From Saccoglossus kowalevskii (lineage: Eukaryota > Hemichordata > Enteropneusta > Harrimaniidae): DNA of 64,000 nt. Positions within the stretch are counted from its first letter, which is position 1. The number at the start of each line of letters is the position of its first letter. The notes beneath the pieces are model-generated. The model did not search any database. It worked only from the letters and a program-made list of their open reading frames with translations, and was not told where the DNA came from. A program made the position numbers and the translations under genes. Positions 60,976 to 64,000 of this stretch are shown here, in pieces. The DNA is taken from contig NW_003154742.1 of NCBI RefSeq assembly GCF_000003605.2, positions 204,430-268,429 on the forward strand. The letters are read 5' to 3'.

Positions 60976-62810
60976 GGTGATAGGTGCATTGAATAAACAA
61001 TACAAAATACGTTAATAATAAGTAAATAACGTAGTAACAGTGCAGTTATTTTCAGATGAGTGTTTTAAAATATCATACGTTTAAACCAATGTAATATCGT
61101 ATGTACGTGTTGGTACGTCACAGCATATTTCAAGACTAGGTTGACCTCAAGGTTATGTGATAAAATAAAGCACGAAGCAAAACACGCGACACTTACGCAA
61201 CGAATACATCGCGCCAGTTCGCACGGCGGTAGCCAAATTTGACGAGATGTGTGTTTTGATAGTCTGTCTAACTTAAAAAAGCCTACCCTGATCACATTAC
61301 GTAATCTGATTTTATTTTAAAAGATTAATATACATATAAGCGTTTTATTATTCGAAAATAATTACATCTCATTTTGCACAGTGAGGTGCCTGATGATGCA
61401 CAGTCGTCATGGTAACGAGACATTGTTTCGTTTTTAATACATACGACGTGTATTATCCTCCCCGCATCACGGCGTCTACGTGCACATACGAGCGCATCCT
61501 AGCGATTCATCGTTGACAAAACAGTCGCTACGATAATCATACATGACCATGAAATACGACTACGGTAACAAAATAAAGATTTGCTGATTGATATATGCGT
61601 TGCGCTGCAGCAGAATCTAGAGAGTTCACCTGTCAAGCTGATGAGGGGAAGAGGAAAACTGAACATGAATGGTGCGAGGCGAAGTCACACTAATGTTCAA
61701 CCAACATGGCGTCCAACTGCAGCTATAGCAATAGAGCGAGCATAGCCGGATCGTATAGTTTTACGACATTTTTGCTTAAGAACACTGACGTGTTGGATAC
61801 GCGTTTATTTACGCCAAATATAGCTCTAGAGTCGAATGGCCGTTCAACATCATTATATCGATAACAGTCAAATAAAGTATATATATATATCAGTCAGTTC
61901 GGTGTACGCTTCTATGAGTCCCTTGGCTAAACGGGGCCATCTGGTCAAATACTTGCCGTACGAGAAAAAAACACGAGAGACCATACCGCTTGTCGAGTCA
62001 TCGTTTCAGTAAAATCACACAAGCAAGAATATCGATCAAATCGTGGGTAGTCATAGACCACGTATGAAATATGAGGAAAGGGCACATTTATTTGGAGTGA
62101 ATATAAACGCATCATTTCATACAGCACTATTTACGCGCGTATGTAGGCTTAACGTTGAAAAGATTGATAGGCTTACCGAGTTCAGTGATCAAGGCAACTG
62201 ATGTCGACAGACGCCGGCGCCGAGTTCAGCACACCACATCACTCCATTGTCTGGACAACGATATTTAGCGACGAAAACAATAACACGGACTGTACAACGG
62301 TCGTGACATTAATTAAATGAAAATATTGAAGGCTACTCAAACTCCCGATCTTCGATACAAAAATCACCTTAACAGGGCCCTACAGCCTGCCGATGAATTA
62401 CATATATGTGCGGAGCGCCTCATCTTTCACTTAGACCCCTTAGCTCTCTCATATAACTGAATCCAAAATGGCGATGATTCTTATTATTACCTGACAAATT
62501 GAAACTATTACTGCTGTATTACGGGAATGTGATATCATTAAAATATAGACCTAGAAGTGTGGGAAATAAGAAAAGAAAATTTATAATTAATTGTTATGAT
62601 TATTTAATTGTCCAATCATATTAGAACGTATTTGTTTATAATATATATCCAGCAGAGTTGCGGACGAAAGACAAGGCCGTCAGTAACCTCTTATTTTATT
62701 TTTACTTATTCTAAAAGTGAGAGAGTGAATTAAAAGTAAAGTTGTTACCTCTAGATTTTAGCGTACAATATTACACTGTATTTTATATTACCAACTATAA
62801 GTAAAACCCA
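60976..62810. other. Region with locally more CpG, no gene assigned
   Basis: From about 61440 to 62300 CpG dinucleotides look more frequent than in the surroundings (by eye), and a TATATATATA run lies near 61879. This could be a promoter of a gene outside or unresolved here. No exon can be supported. Confidence 0.3.
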
Positions 62811-62920
62811 CCAGCCCCATAGCGTGCGTTCGTACGTCGTGGAAACAAACAAGGCTTTTTACACGCGTGTCATGGGACCCAAATCGTACACGACGCGGTG
62901 CGTCGACTGTGACACTTTAA
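62811..62920 (-). mobile_element. TTAA MITE, family A, copy 3
   Basis: Read from TTAA at 62917-62920 on the minus strand it gives CAGTCGACGCACCGCGTCGTG, then TTTGGGTCCCATG, then ACGCGTGTAAAA, in the same order as the copy at 9410. The far end is decayed. Confidence 0.7.
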
Positions 62921-64000
62921 AGAGTCTTATCAACATTGTTGTACTTTAATTCAATTTCAAATACCTCTCATAATAGTCGCAATACATAACAAAGGAAAAT
63001 TGCGATGATATTTGATAAATTTGACAACATTCAAGTTACCACTGATTAAATTTAGGTGATATGTATTGAGTCACATCTTAGTCTTAAAATATCAAAATAT
63101 ATATTTGAATCAATGAAGTACTTGACCGCAAGTTAGCTTCAACACCTTGCGGCAATTTATTTTAAATTGCAGTTGAGTACGGGAGGAGCGTTACGTTGAT
63201 CATTAATTTGGTCATTGTGTTCATTTCTTAAAGGCGCATGCGTACTAGCAGTTTTTAATAATTTACTCGGTTCAGAACAATGCAGCTTTTAAATAACGTC
63301 ACAGGCCAATGCTATGAAGGACATTTTTGGTATAATGTTTAAAATATAGTTAATATACTAGTATTCAAACGACTGCCATGAGCCAGGCTTTAAAGGGTAA
63401 ATAAATCCTTAAAGTGGATTATTTTTTCAGCAAGTGTAATTAATTTTTGTTTGATTTCATTTTAAGTAAAAACAATAATTTTAATATATTCACATCATCG
63501 CGCATTCTATATACTGTATATGTACACAGTTGAATTGATTTTTTGTTTTAATTTTTTTTTTTTCAAAGTAAACAATCAACAACCAAACAAACCGGATGGC
63601 TGTGGAGTCGAGTTTACTGTTCCTGCGACTTGTCGAATCCTCTATTTCCCGGAAGTGATCCCTTGTAAACAACCGGTCCATATCCATCAGTACACCAGGG
63701 TCAGTAGGCTGCACTAGCACATTTGATATATTGAAGAAATTTATCTTTTTTGTGACGTATCGGACACCTCTATCGCTAAATTCGCGCTTTGTAATAACTG
63801 TATAAACCACCATGACATTAACAGCTGTCACTGACGTACGTTCATTTCCATTCACAGCCGTCACAAAAAACAACATTGTGGAGGTCATTTGTAGCTTGTT
63901 CACGATTTAATTGATCAAACCAGACCATACGATTAGCTTACACTTAACACAACTCTACGTGTGTTTATTGAAGGACTCGTTTGGGACCAATAGAACAGTC
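62921..64000. other. Window end, unassigned
   Basis: A minus-strand open frame (first ATG near 63888, to 63490) contains VLMDMDRLFTRDHFREIEDS. It has no family I recognise, and its C-terminal part is AT-rich and lysine-rich. It may be the start of an exon or chance. Nothing else can be supported. Confidence 0.3.

Noticed and set aside
61860-61930. TATA-box promoter
   Set aside because: The TATATATATA run is a simple repeat, and no downstream exon supports a start site.

Overview
The window is AT-rich animal genomic DNA, gene-poor and full of old transposable elements. Split genes with canonical GT..AG introns, a chordate-type GPR19 receptor, a TIR adaptor-like gene, APE-class LINEs, Crypton-derived sequence, many MITEs and scaffold gaps point to an invertebrate metazoan. 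I think an invertebrate deuterostome (hemichordate, cephalochordate or echinoderm) is most likely, but the sequence alone does not settle it. There is no operon, CRISPR array or bacterial feature.

Layout. 1-1330: unrecognised DNA ending in a strong hairpin. 1335-6240: a decayed minus-strand LINE (ORF1 tail, endonuclease, reverse transcriptase) interrupted by a plus-strand Crypton-derived (DUF3504) relic at about 2713-3830. 6521-14800: a six-exon plus-strand gene whose first exon holds a whole TIR domain. Its last four coding exons are two tandem copies of a two-exon module, and every intron is phase 1. Its introns carry a TTAA-flanked MITE beside a splice donor, a roughly 0.9 kb TTAA-bounded element, and decayed coding debris. 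16558-17258: a TA-flanked element with 108-bp inverted ends. 20414-26049: a second TTAA MITE, a small pearl/Helentron-like element, another TTAA MITE and a hAT-type MITE with an 8-bp target duplication. 29592-30865: a decayed minus-strand zinc-knuckle gene. 31213-32267: a frameshifted DD37E transposase. 33550-34214: a sequence gap. 36703-37872: an intact single-exon GPCR on the minus strand, clearly a GPR19 orthologue, with a likely 5'UTR intron. 42085-42600: a CR1/L2-like LINE tail. 43367-54436: another TTAA MITE, two pearl-like tandem-repeat elements from different families, and a tRNA-derived SINE. 54437-64000: mostly unassigned, with two more TTAA MITE copies.

Only two genes look functional. 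The TIR gene should make a 280-residue soluble protein, probably a signalling scaffold. The GPR19-like receptor is a rhodopsin-class membrane receptor. Nothing suggests they work together. The most interesting material is (i) recent exon-module duplication in the TIR gene, with a shifted splice donor in one copy and a new stop in the other, and (ii) two unrelated-sequence elements with the same architecture: GC-rich inverted ends, about 145-158 bp tandem units, then simple repeats.
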